DNA from: Chromatiaceae bacterium
GTDB taxonomy: Bacteria; Pseudomonadota; Gammaproteobacteria; Chromatiales; Chromatiaceae
DNA length: 64,000 nucleotides
Assembly (NCBI GenBank): GCA_013426805.1
Contig: JACDZG010000001.1
Location: forward strand, 124,001-188,000
Direction of reading: 5' to 3'
In this document: positions 42,325-51,883 of the stretch, piece by piece
Numbering within the stretch: position 1 is the first letter of the stretch
Layout: every line of letters begins with the position of its first letter
Notes under the pieces: generated by a model
What the model was told of the DNA's origin: nothing
The model's database searches: none
Seen by the model: only the letters and a program-made list of their open reading frames with translations
Made by a program: the position numbers and the translations under genes

Positions 42325-43869
42325 CTACAGTGTTTCGACCTCGAACCCGACCACCCCGCGCTGTTCACGGCTGAATTCGATGCCGATCAGCTGGATCGGC
42401 TGGCCCGCCGCCCGGTATTTGTCCGCGTAGCCCCGGTCCTTGAGCTGTTGCAACGCCCGCCCCGCGGGCTCCAACTCCACCACCTTGAATTCGAATAGCC
42501 AAATCCGGTCATTGAACTTCAGCGTCAGATCGACCCGGCCCTGGCGACTGGCGTCCTCCGCCGTCAAGTCCAGGCCCAGCGCGGCCAGGTGGCTGTAGAA
42601 GACGCTGGCGTAATAGCCCTCGTAACGGGCAATGGGAGTGCTGGTGTGCCAGTGATACGGAATGGCGGCGAACAGGCTATCGAGATGGGCGCGCAGGCCG
42701 TCGAAATCCGCCGCCGCCAGCAGATCGTAGAGCCGACTGGTCAGCTCGCTGGCGCGTCCCGGCTGGCCGATCAGTGCTTTGATCAGGCTGTCGTTCAGTG
42801 CGCTCTCGACTTCCAGATTGGGATAACCCAGGGTGTATTCGAGCCGGGCGCCGATCCGCCGCGCGCCGGTGAAGGTGAGATAACCGGTCTGCCACAGCAG
42901 CGCCTCGGTGGCCAGATGATCCACATCGAAAGCCGACAGCAGCGCCTCGTCGGCGCGCAGGCGCGCCAGACTGGGGGTGAAAAAGCCGCGCTGCATGAGC
43001 AAATCCACCAGAAAGGTCGGGGTGCCGGTTTCGAACCACCAGGTGCGAAACTCGCGCTTCTGGAACAGCAGCAACAGATCGAAGGGGTTGTAAACCGCTT
43101 CCCCGGTCCAGTTGTAGCCGTTGTACCAGCGCCGGATGTCATCCCGGTCCAGACCCGCCAGTTCAGGCGCGAAGACGGTTTCGACGTCTTGCTCGGTATA
43201 GCCGCAAAGTGCCGAATAAGCAGCGTCGACGGTGATGTCGTTGAGATTATTCAACCCCGAGAAAATGCTCACCTTGCTGAACTTGCTCACCCCGGTGATG
43301 AACACAAAGCGGACATGTGCATCGTTGTCTTTGATGACTGAATAGAGATCGCGCAGCCCGTCGCGCGCGGCGCGCGCGGTGGCGGGATCGGTGAGATTAT
43401 CGAGGATCGGTTTGTCGTATTCGTCGACCAGCACCACCGCCCGCTGGCCGGTCGCGGCATGGGCCAGCCGCAGCAGCTCCGCGAAGCAGGCGCCGCTCCC
43501 GGTTTCGGTGCAGCGCAGCCCCAGCGCGTCCTGATTAATGCGCAGTTGTTCCCCGATCTTATACTCCAGTGCCACGCGATCCTGTACGATACCGCCCCCG
43601 AAGCTGATCCGGATGACCGGATAGCGGGTGGCCCAGTCCCAGTGCGGATGGATCAGCAGTCCGCGGAACAGCGCTTCGTTACCGGCGAAGAGTTCCCCCA
43701 GGGTATCGAGCAGCAGCGACTTGCCGAAGCGGCGCGGACGTGACAGAAAATACTGGGTGCCTTCGTCGGTCAACTGCCGGATGAAGCCGGTCTTATCCAC
43801 ATAGTAATGATCATCCGCGCGGATCTTGGCGAAGGTCTGGATGCCGATCGGCAGTCTGCGGCGGTGCAT
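42325..43869 (-). CDS. AAA-ATPase-like/PD-(D/E)XK nuclease-like protein (DUF1703 type)
   Basis: 514 aa. The N-terminus LPIGIQTFAKIRADDHYYVDKT is the hallmark of the AAA-ATPase_like family. The P-loop variant is SRPRRFGKS (43-51) and the Walker B-like stretch is AVVLVDEYDKPI. The C-terminal region ends in a PDDEXK_9-type nuclease core, GRVDLTLKFNDRIWLFEFKVVE, with the D...ExK residues present. Such proteins occur in many near-identical copies in some Chromatiaceae, Bacteroidetes and protists. Their role is unproven, and mobile-element or defence functions have been suggested. It follows the frameshifted RCC1 gene of the second unit, just as the decayed copy follows the intact RCC1 gene. Confidence 0.88.
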   Translation of the reverse strand: MHRRRLPIGIQTFAKIRADDHYYVDKTGFIRQLTDEGTQYFLSRPRRFGKSLLLDTLGELFAGNEALFRGLLIHPHWDWATRYPVIRISFGGGIVQDRVALEYKIGEQLRINQDALGLRCTETGSGACFAELLRLAHAATGQRAVVLVDEYDKPILDNLTDPATARAARDGLRDLYSVIKDNDAHVRFVFITGVSKFSKVSIFSGLNNLNDITVDAAYSALCGYTEQDVETVFAPELAGLDRDDIRRWYNGYNWTGEAVYNPFDLLLLFQKREFRTWWFETGTPTFLVDLLMQRGFFTPSLARLRADEALLSAFDVDHLATEALLWQTGYLTFTGARRIGARLEYTLGYPNLEVESALNDSLIKALIGQPGRASELTSRLYDLLAAADFDGLRAHLDSLFAAIPYHWHTSTPIARYEGYYASVFYSHLAALGLDLTAEDASRQGRVDLTLKFNDRIWLFEFKVVELEPAGRALQQLKDRGYADKYRAAGQPIQLIGIEFSREQRGVVGFEVETL

Positions 43870-44431
43870 GGCGGGCCTCGGAAGCGGGGACGCGAGTCGT
43901 CGGGGGGCAGGGTAACGGGTTCGCGGCAGCCTGTCATGATCCGGATTTATCCACAGATGTCACAGATGTTCACAGATGAAGAAAAACATCTGTGCTCAGC
44001 TGTGGATCAGCGTTCCGAACCAGTCCGTGTCGATCGGGTTAGGGGTGAGCGTGAACGTCTAGCCGATCCCTTGTGGGAGCGGCCTCCGGCCGCGATGGGG
44101 CCTCGCAAACTGCCGCTGGGTCGCCGGTGACCGCGGCCTCACCAAGCCAGACGGGGTATGTCCCATCAGCCGCAGCGGGACGGGCATTGCCCCCGTCCCG
44201 AATGTTTGATTCGTAGCCGAGCGTTGATTGGAACCGGCAGGTTCGGGGAAAACGTTTCGGACGGGGCAAATGCCCCGTCCAGCCCAGGTACTCCGGCTCC
44301 CTGACTCTGGCTCCCACGCTCCCGCGCTCCCGCGTGGGAACGAGAAGCCGCGCCGTCGGCGCTTAACTTAATGGCATTGACGCTGGAGCGTGGGAGCGAG
44401 CGACGACGGGACGCGGTTGCCGGAGGGCGGT
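43870..44431. other. 562-bp spacer of the second unit with several palindromes
   Basis: No credible gene. It contains the CACAGATG repeats (about 43951-43990), a GTGGGAGCGGCCTCCGG arm (about 44073), a perfect 10-bp palindrome GGACGGGGCA-AA-TGCCCCGTCC (44259-44280), a partial GCTCCCACGC element (about 44300-44341) and, at about 44362-44402, the inverted copy of the composite repeat found at 28401-28455. Confidence 0.75.
44259..44280. repeat. Perfect 22-bp palindrome
   Basis: GGACGGGGCA and TGCCCCGTCC flank AA. A second GGACGG/CCGTCC-type pair lies at about 44190, suggesting a paired arrangement. Confidence 0.8.
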
Positions 44432-45853
44432 TTACGGAACGACCGTGTAAGGCTTCACCTGTTGGTTGTTGCCGTCATAGGCCTCCGCGCTGACGCAGCC
44501 GTGGTCGACGAAGGCGCGCAGTGACTTGGCGGCAGCGGCCCCGGCGGGGAGGCCGTCCAGTGTCAGCGTGCGGCTGGCCCCGGCGGCCAGGGGGCCGACG
44601 GACACCGCGGTGTCGCCCGCGGTGCCGCAGGCGGGGACGCCCGGCTGATCGACCCAGAGGGCGAGCGTGCCGGCGTCGCCTGATGCGGTGCCGCAGTTCT
44701 TCACCGTCACGGCGGCGCTGAAGGTCCCGTTGGCGGTGGGGCGGTTGGGCGTCAGGTCGATGGCGGTGACCGCGAAGTCCGCGATCGGCTGGGCGAAGAC
44801 CCGGTAGGCCTTGGTGACCTGGTTGTTGGTCTCATTAGGTTCCGTGGTCTGGCACTGGCTGTCGATGAAGGTCCGCAGGGTCTTGTACCCGGCGGTGCCG
44901 GCCGGCAGGCTGATCCGCACCGTTTGGTTGGCGCCCACCGCCAGGTTCCCCAGGCTGATGTCAGCGTCCCCTGGGGCATTGCAGTCCTGGGTCGCGGCCT
45001 GGTTGGCCCAGACGCGCAGCAGGCCGGGGTTACCGGCCTGGGTGCCCCGATTCTTCACGGTGATCGAGGCGTTGAAGGTGCCGCCGGCGAGCGGGGCGCT
45101 TGGGTTCAGGGTGATGTTGGTGACGGTGAAGTCGGCGTCGGAGGTGGACGGTCCGAACCCGGCCACCGGTACTGGACTCCGGCGGTTCGTGGTGGTGCCG
45201 TCGCCGAGTTGGCCCAAGTTGTTGGTTCCCCAGGCCCAGAGGCTGCCGTCTGTCTTGCGGGCCAGGGTGTGATCCCAGCCGGCAGACATGGCTGCGACCC
45301 CGGTCAGGACCTGGACCGGCGTAAAGCGCCAGTCGGTGGTGCCGTCGCCGAGCTGTTCCATCCCCAGGCCCAGAGGCTGCCGTCGGGCTTGATCGCCAGG
45401 CTGTGATAACCGCCACCAGCCAGCCGCTGCATCTCCGGAGTGTCGGCCGCGGCAACGCGCGCCGCCCAGGGCGAGCCCAGCAGCGCATCGAGCCCGGCGG
45501 CATCGACCCGCAGGGTCATACTGGCTGAACCGGCGGCGCGCTCGACCCCGTCATAGGATCCGGCCGGCAAGGTGAACAGCACATCCTGGACCGTCTGCTC
45601 CAGGTCGTCCTCGCTAGCCGCCGCCGCCGGCCGATGCCGGCGCGCGCAAATCCACCCGCACGGCCAGCCAGCCCGCGGCGGCCACCTGCGCGCGCAGGGC
45701 AGTGCCATTGGTTGCCGCAGCGTCGCCGGGCACCGTCAGCCCGGCCGCGGCCTGGCTCAGGGCCAGACTCAGCGTCAGTAGCAAACACAAGGCAAAAAGT
45801 GCCGCGCGTTGGCCGCGCAGCCCGGAATGGCGTTGGAGCAGCTCGAAAATCAT
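44432..45853 (-). pseudogene. Frameshifted, shortened RCC1/CARDB paralogue
   Basis: The start at 45853 has the same signal peptide and the same leader as the intact gene (MIFELLQRH, preceded by AAGGAAA). The protein continues in frame to about 45620, shifts at a GC-rich run (end of SAGGGG), continues in a second frame through [10 protein letters not shown] and the first RCC1 blade, and shifts back near 45355 at WAWGWNS/MEQLGDG. It then runs through one more blade and both CARDB domains to the stop at 44432. Two compensating indels and loss of four to five blades make a functional propeller unlikely. Sequencing error could explain a single indel but not the missing blades. Confidence 0.8.
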
Positions 45854-45992
45854 GTGGATTTCCTTTTCATAGGAGTGGTTGAGGCGGTGCGGATGGACGC
45901 TAGCATGGACCCGCATTCGTGTTCAATCACCGCCGGACGCGTTGTTGCAGTGCCCGCCCGGCGGGTTCGAGTTCGGCCCGATGCAGGACTCC

Positions 45993-47330
45993 TTATCCGG
46001 CATCAGCGTCAGACCCGCCTGACGCCCCCCGATCACGCGCCGCCCGATCCAGGGCACGCAGGCGGTCGAGCTTCTCGCGGATCCGGATCTCCAGACCGCG
46101 GTCGGTCGGCTGGTAATAGCGCCGTTCGCCCAAGGCTTCGGGAAAATAGGTCTCGCCGGCGGCATAGGCTTCCGGTTCGTCATGCGCATAGCGGTAGGCG
46201 CGCCCGTAGCCCAGGCCCTTCATGAGTCGGGTGGGCGCATTGCGCAAGTGGTTGGGGACCTCCGCGGTGCCGAATTGGCGGGCGTCGGCCAGGGCCGCGT
46301 TCCAGGCCAGATAAACGGCGTTGCTCTTGGCGGTGCTGGCCAGGTAAACGGCGGCCTGCGCCAGGGCCAACTCGCCCTCCGGCGAGCCTAACCGCTCCTG
46401 GGCATCCCAGGCATTCATGGCCAGCGCCAGGGCCCGCGGGTCGGCATTGCCGATGTCCTCGCAGGCCATACGCACCAGGCGGCGGGCGATGTAGAGCGGG
46501 TCGCAGCCGCCGTCGATCATGCGCGCCAGCCAATAGAGCGCGGCATCCGGGGCTGAGCCGCGGATGGATTTGTGCAGGGCCGAGATCTGGTCGTGGAACA
46601 GGTCCCCGCCCTTGTCGAAACGGCGTACCTGACCCGCCGCCACCGCGGCCACGGCCGCCGCAGCGATGACCCCGCCATCAGCCAACTCGGCCGCCAACTC
46701 CAGCAGGTTGAGCGCGCGGCGGGCGTCGCCGTCGGCCGCTTGGGCGAGCAGATTGGCCGCGTCCGCCGGGAGTGTCAGACCGCTCGAACCCAACCCGTTG
46801 ACCATATCTTGCAGCGCACGGGTGACCACGGCGGCAATCGCATTGAGATCCAGCGGCTTGAGCACATAGACGCGGGCGCGCGACAACAGGGCGTTGTTGA
46901 GTTCAAATGAGGGGTTTTCGGTGGTGGCGCCGATGAAGGTGAGGGTGCCGTCCTCGACATGCGGCAGAAACGCGTCCTGCTGACCCTTGTTGAAGCGGTG
47001 CACCTCATCGATGAAGAGCACGGTGGCCCGGCCCTCGCTCCGGCGCACCTGCTGCGCCTGCGCCACCGCCTCACGGATATCCTTGACCCCGGCCAACACC
47101 GCCGAGAGATTGAGAAAATGCGCACCGGAGCGCACCGCGGCCAGCCGCGCCAGGGTGGTCTTGCCGGTGCCCGGCGGCCCCCAGAAGATCATGGAATGCA
47201 GCCGACCCGAGTCGATCGCCCGGCGCAGCGGCTTGCCGACACCGAGCAGATGATCCTGACCGACAAAGCCGTCGAGGTCGTGCGGGCGCATCCGATCGGC
47301 CAGGGGTGCGCCAGGCGTCGGCGTGGTCAT
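45993..47330 (-). CDS. rarA: Replication-associated recombination protein A (AAA+ ATPase)
   Basis: 445 aa, the family's normal length. RarA (MgsA) is a clamp-loader-like ATPase acting at stalled forks. The N-terminal motif [18 protein letters not shown], Walker [14 protein letters not shown], Walker [20 protein letters not shown] and sensor 1 [14 protein letters not shown] are all present. It is third in ftsK-lolA-rarA with 19 bp after lolA, the standard gammaproteobacterial order. serS, which usually follows, is not here; the RCC1 pseudogene begins instead, about 140 bp downstream. Confidence 0.96.
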   Translation of the reverse strand: MTTPTPGAPLADRMRPHDLDGFVGQDHLLGVGKPLRRAIDSGRLHSMIFWGPPGTGKTTLARLAAVRSGAHFLNLSAVLAGVKDIREAVAQAQQVRRSEGRATVLFIDEVHRFNKGQQDAFLPHVEDGTLTFIGATTENPSFELNNALLSRARVYVLKPLDLNAIAAVVTRALQDMVNGLGSSGLTLPADAANLLAQAADGDARRALNLLELAAELADGGVIAAAAVAAVAAGQVRRFDKGGDLFHDQISALHKSIRGSAPDAALYWLARMIDGGCDPLYIARRLVRMACEDIGNADPRALALAMNAWDAQERLGSPEGELALAQAAVYLASTAKSNAVYLAWNAALADARQFGTAEVPNHLRNAPTRLMKGLGYGRAYRYAHDEPEAYAAGETYFPEALGERRYYQPTDRGLEIRIREKLDRLRALDRAARDRGASGGSDADAG

Positions 47331-47349
47331 GCGGTTTGGACCCGCGGTC

Positions 47350-48012
47350 TCAGTCGAACGACAGGAAGTCCCCGCCGGCCTGTTCGTCGACCTCGAACAG
47401 GGCGGCGTCGAGTGACGGGTTGCGCTTGATCTCGGTGAAGTTCAGCCGGGTGGTCTGGCCGAAGCTGTCTTCCATGATCATGCTTTCGATCCCGGTGTCG
47501 CCGAACCCCAGTTCGATCCGGATCACCTCGGTATCCGCCGCCTTGGGCGTCAGCTCGACCCACTCGCGGCCGTCGGTGCTGTCGATGGGCTTGGCGGTGA
47601 AATGCCGGTCGATCGGGTCATTGTTCGCCAGCAACAGGGCCGGGGTGCCGCGCAGGGCCTTCTCCTCGGACTGGTGCGAGACCTGATCCAGTTCCAGATC
47701 GTGTAGATAAACCCGCTTGCCGTCGGCGATGATCACCTGTTTGCCGGGGGTTTCGTACTGCCAGCGGAACCGTCCGGGGCGCTGCAGATAGAAAGTGCCC
47801 CGCCCCTCCATCATGCGCGTGCGGTCGGCATTGAACGTGAACTGGGCGAAATCCGCCTCCAGGCTAGTCAGCCCTTTGAGGTAGGCGTCCACGCGCTGCG
47901 TTCCATCGGCGCCGGCCGGCAGCCAGATCAGGCTGAGGATGGCAGTCAGAACGTACGCAATCGGCGCGGAAAGTCCGCGCCGGGCCGCGGCGCGGGGGTG
48001 CAATTGGCGCAT
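47350..48012 (-). CDS. lolA: Outer-membrane lipoprotein carrier protein
   Basis: Periplasmic chaperone that carries lipoproteins from LolCDE to LolB. I chose the ATG at 48012 (220 aa) since GAGGA lies 9 nt upstream; a TTG nine bases earlier is less likely. A signal peptide ([21 protein letters not shown]) precedes the mature fold. Family features include [31 protein letters not shown] and the [14 protein letters not shown] strand. The start is 5 bp after the ftsK stop, so the two are translationally linked. Confidence 0.95.
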   Translation of the reverse strand: MRQLHPRAAARRGLSAPIAYVLTAILSLIWLPAGADGTQRVDAYLKGLTSLEADFAQFTFNADRTRMMEGRGTFYLQRPGRFRWQYETPGKQVIIADGKRVYLHDLELDQVSHQSEEKALRGTPALLLANNDPIDRHFTAKPIDSTDGREWVELTPKAADTEVIRIELGFGDTGIESMIMEDSFGQTTRLNFTEIKRNPSLDAALFEVDEQAGGDFLSFD

Positions 48013-48017
48013 AGAGT

Positions 48018-50621
48018 TCAATCCTCGTGGACAACAGGGGGGGCCAGCACCTCACGGTTCCCATTCGTCTCCGGGGGGCCGACGATGCCGATGCGCTCCA
48101 TCTCTTCGATCATGCGCGCGGCGCGGTTGTAGCCGATCTTGAGCCGGCGTTGCACCCCTGAGATGGAGGCGCGTCGGCTCTCTACAACGATCTGCACCGC
48201 CTCATCGAAGAGCGGGTCGCTGTCCTCGACATCACCGCGCGGCTCCGGATCGATCCCCGGCAGCGACTCCTGGGACTCGCGCAGGATGTCCTCGATATAG
48301 TCGGGCGCGCCCTGAGTCTTGAGGAACTCCACCACGCGGTGCACCTCATGATCGTCGACGAAAGCCCCGTGCACCCGCTGCGGAATGTTGCCGCCCGGCG
48401 GCAGGTAAAGCATATCGCCGTGGCCGAGCAGTTGCTCCGCGCCCATCTGATCCAGCACGGTGCGCGAATCGATCCGCGAGCTGACCTGGAACGAGATCCG
48501 GGTCGGGATGTTCGCCTTGATCAGGCCGGTCAGCACGTCGACCGAGGGCCGCTGGGTGGCGAGCATCAGATGGATGCCGGAGGCGCGCGCCTTTTGGGCC
48601 AGGCGGGCGATCAGTTCCTCCACCTTTTTGCCGACCACCATCATCATATCGGCCAGTTCGTCGATGATGACCACGATATAGGGCAGATGGCCGATGGTGG
48701 GCACCGCCACCTCCATCCCCGGATTCTTGGCGAACTCGGCCGCCAGCACGGGGTCGCGCAGCGGCTCCCCGGCGGCTTGCGCATCCGCGACCTTGCGGTT
48801 GTAACCGCCGATGTTGCGCACGCCCAGGGCGGCCATCAGCCGATAGCGGCGCTCCATCTCACCGACACACCAGCGCAAGGCGTTGGCCGCCTCCTTCATG
48901 TCGGTCACCACCGGGGTCAGCAGGTGGGGAATGCCCTCGTAGACCGAGAGTTCCAGCATCTTGGGGTCCACCATGATCAGGCGCACGTCCTCGGGTCCGG
49001 CCTTGTAGACCAGGCTCAGGATCATGGCGTTGATGGCGACCGATTTGCCGGAACCGGTGGTACCGGCGATCAGCGCGTGGGGCATGCGCGCCAGATCGAC
49101 CGAGACCGGCAGACCGGAGATGTTGTGACCCAGGGCCAGCGTCAGCGGCGATTTCGACTCCAGATAATCGGTGGAGCCCAGGATCTCGCTCAGAAACACC
49201 GTCTCCCGTTTCTCGTTGGGGATCTCGATGCCGATCACCGATTTGCCGGGAATGACCTCGACCACCCGCACGCTGATCTTGGACAGCGCGCGCGCCAGAT
49301 CCTTGGAGAGACCCAGAATCTTGCTGGATTTGGTGCCGGGCGCCAATTGCAACTCGAGCAGGGTCACCACCGGCCCGGGATAGGCCGCCACCACTTCGAC
49401 CTGCACGCCGAAGTCCTTGAGCCGCACTTCCACCAGGCGCGACAACGCCTCGATCTGCTCATCCGTATACCCCTTGCCGGTCTTGCGCGGCAGGTCCAGC
49501 AGATCGAGCGGGGGGCGGCGGCCCTCCCCGGTCGGCACGGAGCCGGACCGGGCAACCGGGCTTGCGGCAACCGCCGGGGTGCGCCGCACGGTCTGGACTC
49601 GCGGCGCTTCTTTGGGGACCGGCCGCTGGCCCTTGAGCAGATCGGTCAGGGTCAGGATCGGCTCCAGTTCGGATTCAGGCTCGGCTTCAGGCACCCTGAC
49701 CGCGGCGTTTCCGTGCGGGGCGTCGGAACCAGCGGCAGCAGGTGCGGGCGCATCCAGCCACTCGGGATCCCGATCCGACAAAGACGCCGACAGCGGTTCC
49801 GACCGCGGCTCCGCACCGGGCTCGGGCTGCTGACGTCGGGCCACGTCGGCCCCCGCCGCGGATGGCGGCCAGTCCCACGCCGCCGACGCGTCCGCCGCAT
49901 CCCGCGTCGGCGCCAGATCAGCGGCGTCGATCAGTTGGAGTTCCTTGGGGAGCTCGATCGGCACGGATTCGGCCCGGCGCCTCACCACGGCGGACAGTCC
50001 ACCCGCCACAGTTGAACCCAACGAGCGCAACCCCAGCAACAAGCCGTCACCCAGCGACTCGATCAGCGCGAACCAGGAGATTCCTGAAAACAGGGTGAAT
50101 CCGACCAGGAGCACGCCGGCCAGCAGCACCTCGGTGCCGGCCCCGAAGCGCTCGGCCATGAGACCGCTGACCGCGTGTCCCAGGCCGCCGCCGCTGCCGT
50201 TGGGCAGCCCCGTACCCAGCGCGACGAAGTGCATCGTCGCAACGCCGCAACCAGCGGCCAGCGTCAGCAGAAACCCGATCCAACGCAGGGCCAGCATCCA
50301 GGCGCGCGGTGCGCCTTCCGCCTCGGGTCCGCGAAACAACACCCAGGCGCTGAACGCCACCATCAGCGGCACCAGATAGGCAAAATAGCCGAAGAGATAC
50401 AGACTGACATCGGCGAACCAGGCCCCGGTCCGCCCCCCCGCGTTGCTGATCCGCGAGGTCTCGCCGACATAGGACCAGCCCGGGTCATCCGGCATGTAGG
50501 TCACCAGCGACAACACCAGGTAAAGAGCGACACACATCAGCGTCCACATGGCCCCCTCGCGGAGTGCCCGTTCGACATAATCGCTGAAATTCAACTGTCC
50601 GCTACGCGTCGCCTGAGCCAT
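48018..50621 (-). CDS. ftsK: DNA translocase FtsK
   Basis: Septal DNA pump that clears and resolves chromosome termini during division. 867 aa from the ATG at 50621, preceded by GGGAGG (5 nt). Four membrane helices lie in the first ~190 residues, followed by a Pro/Ala-rich linker (about 190-390). The RecA-like motor has Walker A AGTTGSGKSVAIN (about 518) and Walker B IVVIIDELADMMMV. The C-terminal gamma winged helix (VQRRLKIGYNRAARMIEEME) would read polar KOPS sequences. The linker is shorter than in E. coli, as is common outside enterobacteria. Confidence 0.97.
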   Translation of the reverse strand: MAQATRSGQLNFSDYVERALREGAMWTLMCVALYLVLSLVTYMPDDPGWSYVGETSRISNAGGRTGAWFADVSLYLFGYFAYLVPLMVAFSAWVLFRGPEAEGAPRAWMLALRWIGFLLTLAAGCGVATMHFVALGTGLPNGSGGGLGHAVSGLMAERFGAGTEVLLAGVLLVGFTLFSGISWFALIESLGDGLLLGLRSLGSTVAGGLSAVVRRRAESVPIELPKELQLIDAADLAPTRDAADASAAWDWPPSAAGADVARRQQPEPGAEPRSEPLSASLSDRDPEWLDAPAPAAAGSDAPHGNAAVRVPEAEPESELEPILTLTDLLKGQRPVPKEAPRVQTVRRTPAVAASPVARSGSVPTGEGRRPPLDLLDLPRKTGKGYTDEQIEALSRLVEVRLKDFGVQVEVVAAYPGPVVTLLELQLAPGTKSSKILGLSKDLARALSKISVRVVEVIPGKSVIGIEIPNEKRETVFLSEILGSTDYLESKSPLTLALGHNISGLPVSVDLARMPHALIAGTTGSGKSVAINAMILSLVYKAGPEDVRLIMVDPKMLELSVYEGIPHLLTPVVTDMKEAANALRWCVGEMERRYRLMAALGVRNIGGYNRKVADAQAAGEPLRDPVLAAEFAKNPGMEVAVPTIGHLPYIVVIIDELADMMMVVGKKVEELIARLAQKARASGIHLMLATQRPSVDVLTGLIKANIPTRISFQVSSRIDSRTVLDQMGAEQLLGHGDMLYLPPGGNIPQRVHGAFVDDHEVHRVVEFLKTQGAPDYIEDILRESQESLPGIDPEPRGDVEDSDPLFDEAVQIVVESRRASISGVQRRLKIGYNRAARMIEEMERIGIVGPPETNGNREVLAPPVVHED

Positions 50622-50810
50622 AAGCACCTCCCGGAATCTGAGTCGACAGTATAGCTTTGCCCACCACAGTTCGGGTGATTTCCGGATCCTGCCGGAAACC
50701 CGTGTGCAAAAAAGACAACATGTGCTATTTTTGCATCAGGCGTTTGGATCGGGACGACCAACCCCAACCGACCGCCTGGTGACCTCATTCAGTTATCCGG
50801 GTATCGCTCC

Positions 50811-51821
50811 ATGAAAAACCTCTATCGAAGCACAGTCTCCGCGCTCGTCCTCGCCGCTCCGCTGGCCGCCATCGCGCAAACCGACGACCAAACCGACACC
50901 CTGGCGCGGTTCGATGACCGCTGGTACATCCTGCCCTTCGCCTCCTATACCTGGGCGGACGAGAATCGCGGCACCGAAGACGGCTTCGGCGGCGGGTTCG
51001 CCGTCGGCAAGCCACTCAACGAACGCCTCAATCTCGAACTGCGGATGACCTACACCGACCTGGCCAGCCTGGATGACGCCGGCGGCGACTTCCGCATCGG
51101 CGACCTGGGCGTGGACGGCCTGTTCTTCCTGAGCCGCAGCCGCTTCCAGCCATTCCTGCTGGCCGGCATCGGCATCATCAATGACGATTTCGAGTGCAAT
51201 ATTGCCGAGGTGAACATCGGCAACTGCCAGTCCGGCAGCGGCTACAGCTTCATGGCCGAGGCCGGCGCCGGATTCGTGATCCCGCTCACCGAATATGCCT
51301 CCTTGCGGGTCGACGGCCGCTACCGCTACGACGACAACGCGGCCCGCCTGATCGACGATGAAGACTTCGGCGACTGGATCGTCACCGCCGGCGTCGTGAT
51401 TCCCATCGGCAGCCGCGGCCGGCCGGCGCCGGTGACCCGCACCTTCGAACTGTCGGCCGACGCCCTGTTCGCCTTCGACAAGGCCACCCTCAAGCCCACC
51501 GGCGCGGATCGGCTGAACACCTTCGCCGGCGAACTCAACCAGGTCACCTTCAACGACATCCAGGTGGCCGGACACACCGACCCGATCGGCTCGGAAGCCT
51601 ACAACCTGGCCTTGTCCGACCGCCGCGCCAACACCGTGCGCGACCATCTGGTCGGTCAGGGCATTCCCGCGGATAAAATCACGGCACAAGGCTTCGGCAA
51701 GAGCCAACTGAAGGTCACGCCGGCCGACTGCGCCGACGCCAAGTCCAGAGAAGCACTGATCGAGTGCTATCAACCTAACCGCCGCGTGGAGGTGACGGTG
51801 GAGGGCATGGTCGCGAAGTAA
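50811..51821 (+). CDS. OmpA-family outer-membrane protein
   Basis: 336 aa with a signal peptide (STVSALVLAAPLAAIAQ). An eight-stranded OmpA-type barrel (about 30-205) has repeated aromatic/Gly strands (WYILPFASYTWAD, GYSFMAEAGAGFVIPL). The C-terminal peptidoglycan-binding domain (about 215-336) has FAFDKATLKPTGADRLN, VAGHTDPIGSEAYNLALSDR and RRVEVTVEG. It anchors the outer membrane to the wall. Two Cys in the barrel loop (ECNIAEVNIGNC) and two in the OmpA domain could form disulfides. It is divergent from ftsK, and AT-rich sequence around 50700-50740 likely holds its promoter. Confidence 0.93.
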   Translation: MKNLYRSTVSALVLAAPLAAIAQTDDQTDTLARFDDRWYILPFASYTWADENRGTEDGFGGGFAVGKPLNERLNLELRMTYTDLASLDDAGGDFRIGDLGVDGLFFLSRSRFQPFLLAGIGIINDDFECNIAEVNIGNCQSGSGYSFMAEAGAGFVIPLTEYASLRVDGRYRYDDNAARLIDDEDFGDWIVTAGVVIPIGSRGRPAPVTRTFELSADALFAFDKATLKPTGADRLNTFAGELNQVTFNDIQVAGHTDPIGSEAYNLALSDRRANTVRDHLVGQGIPADKITAQGFGKSQLKVTPADCADAKSREALIECYQPNRRVEVTVEGMVAK

Positions 51822-51883
51822 TCCGCGGGGCGGGCAGCCAGGTCCTGAAGGCAGGCCGCGGTTGCCCGTTGACCCGATCCCGA

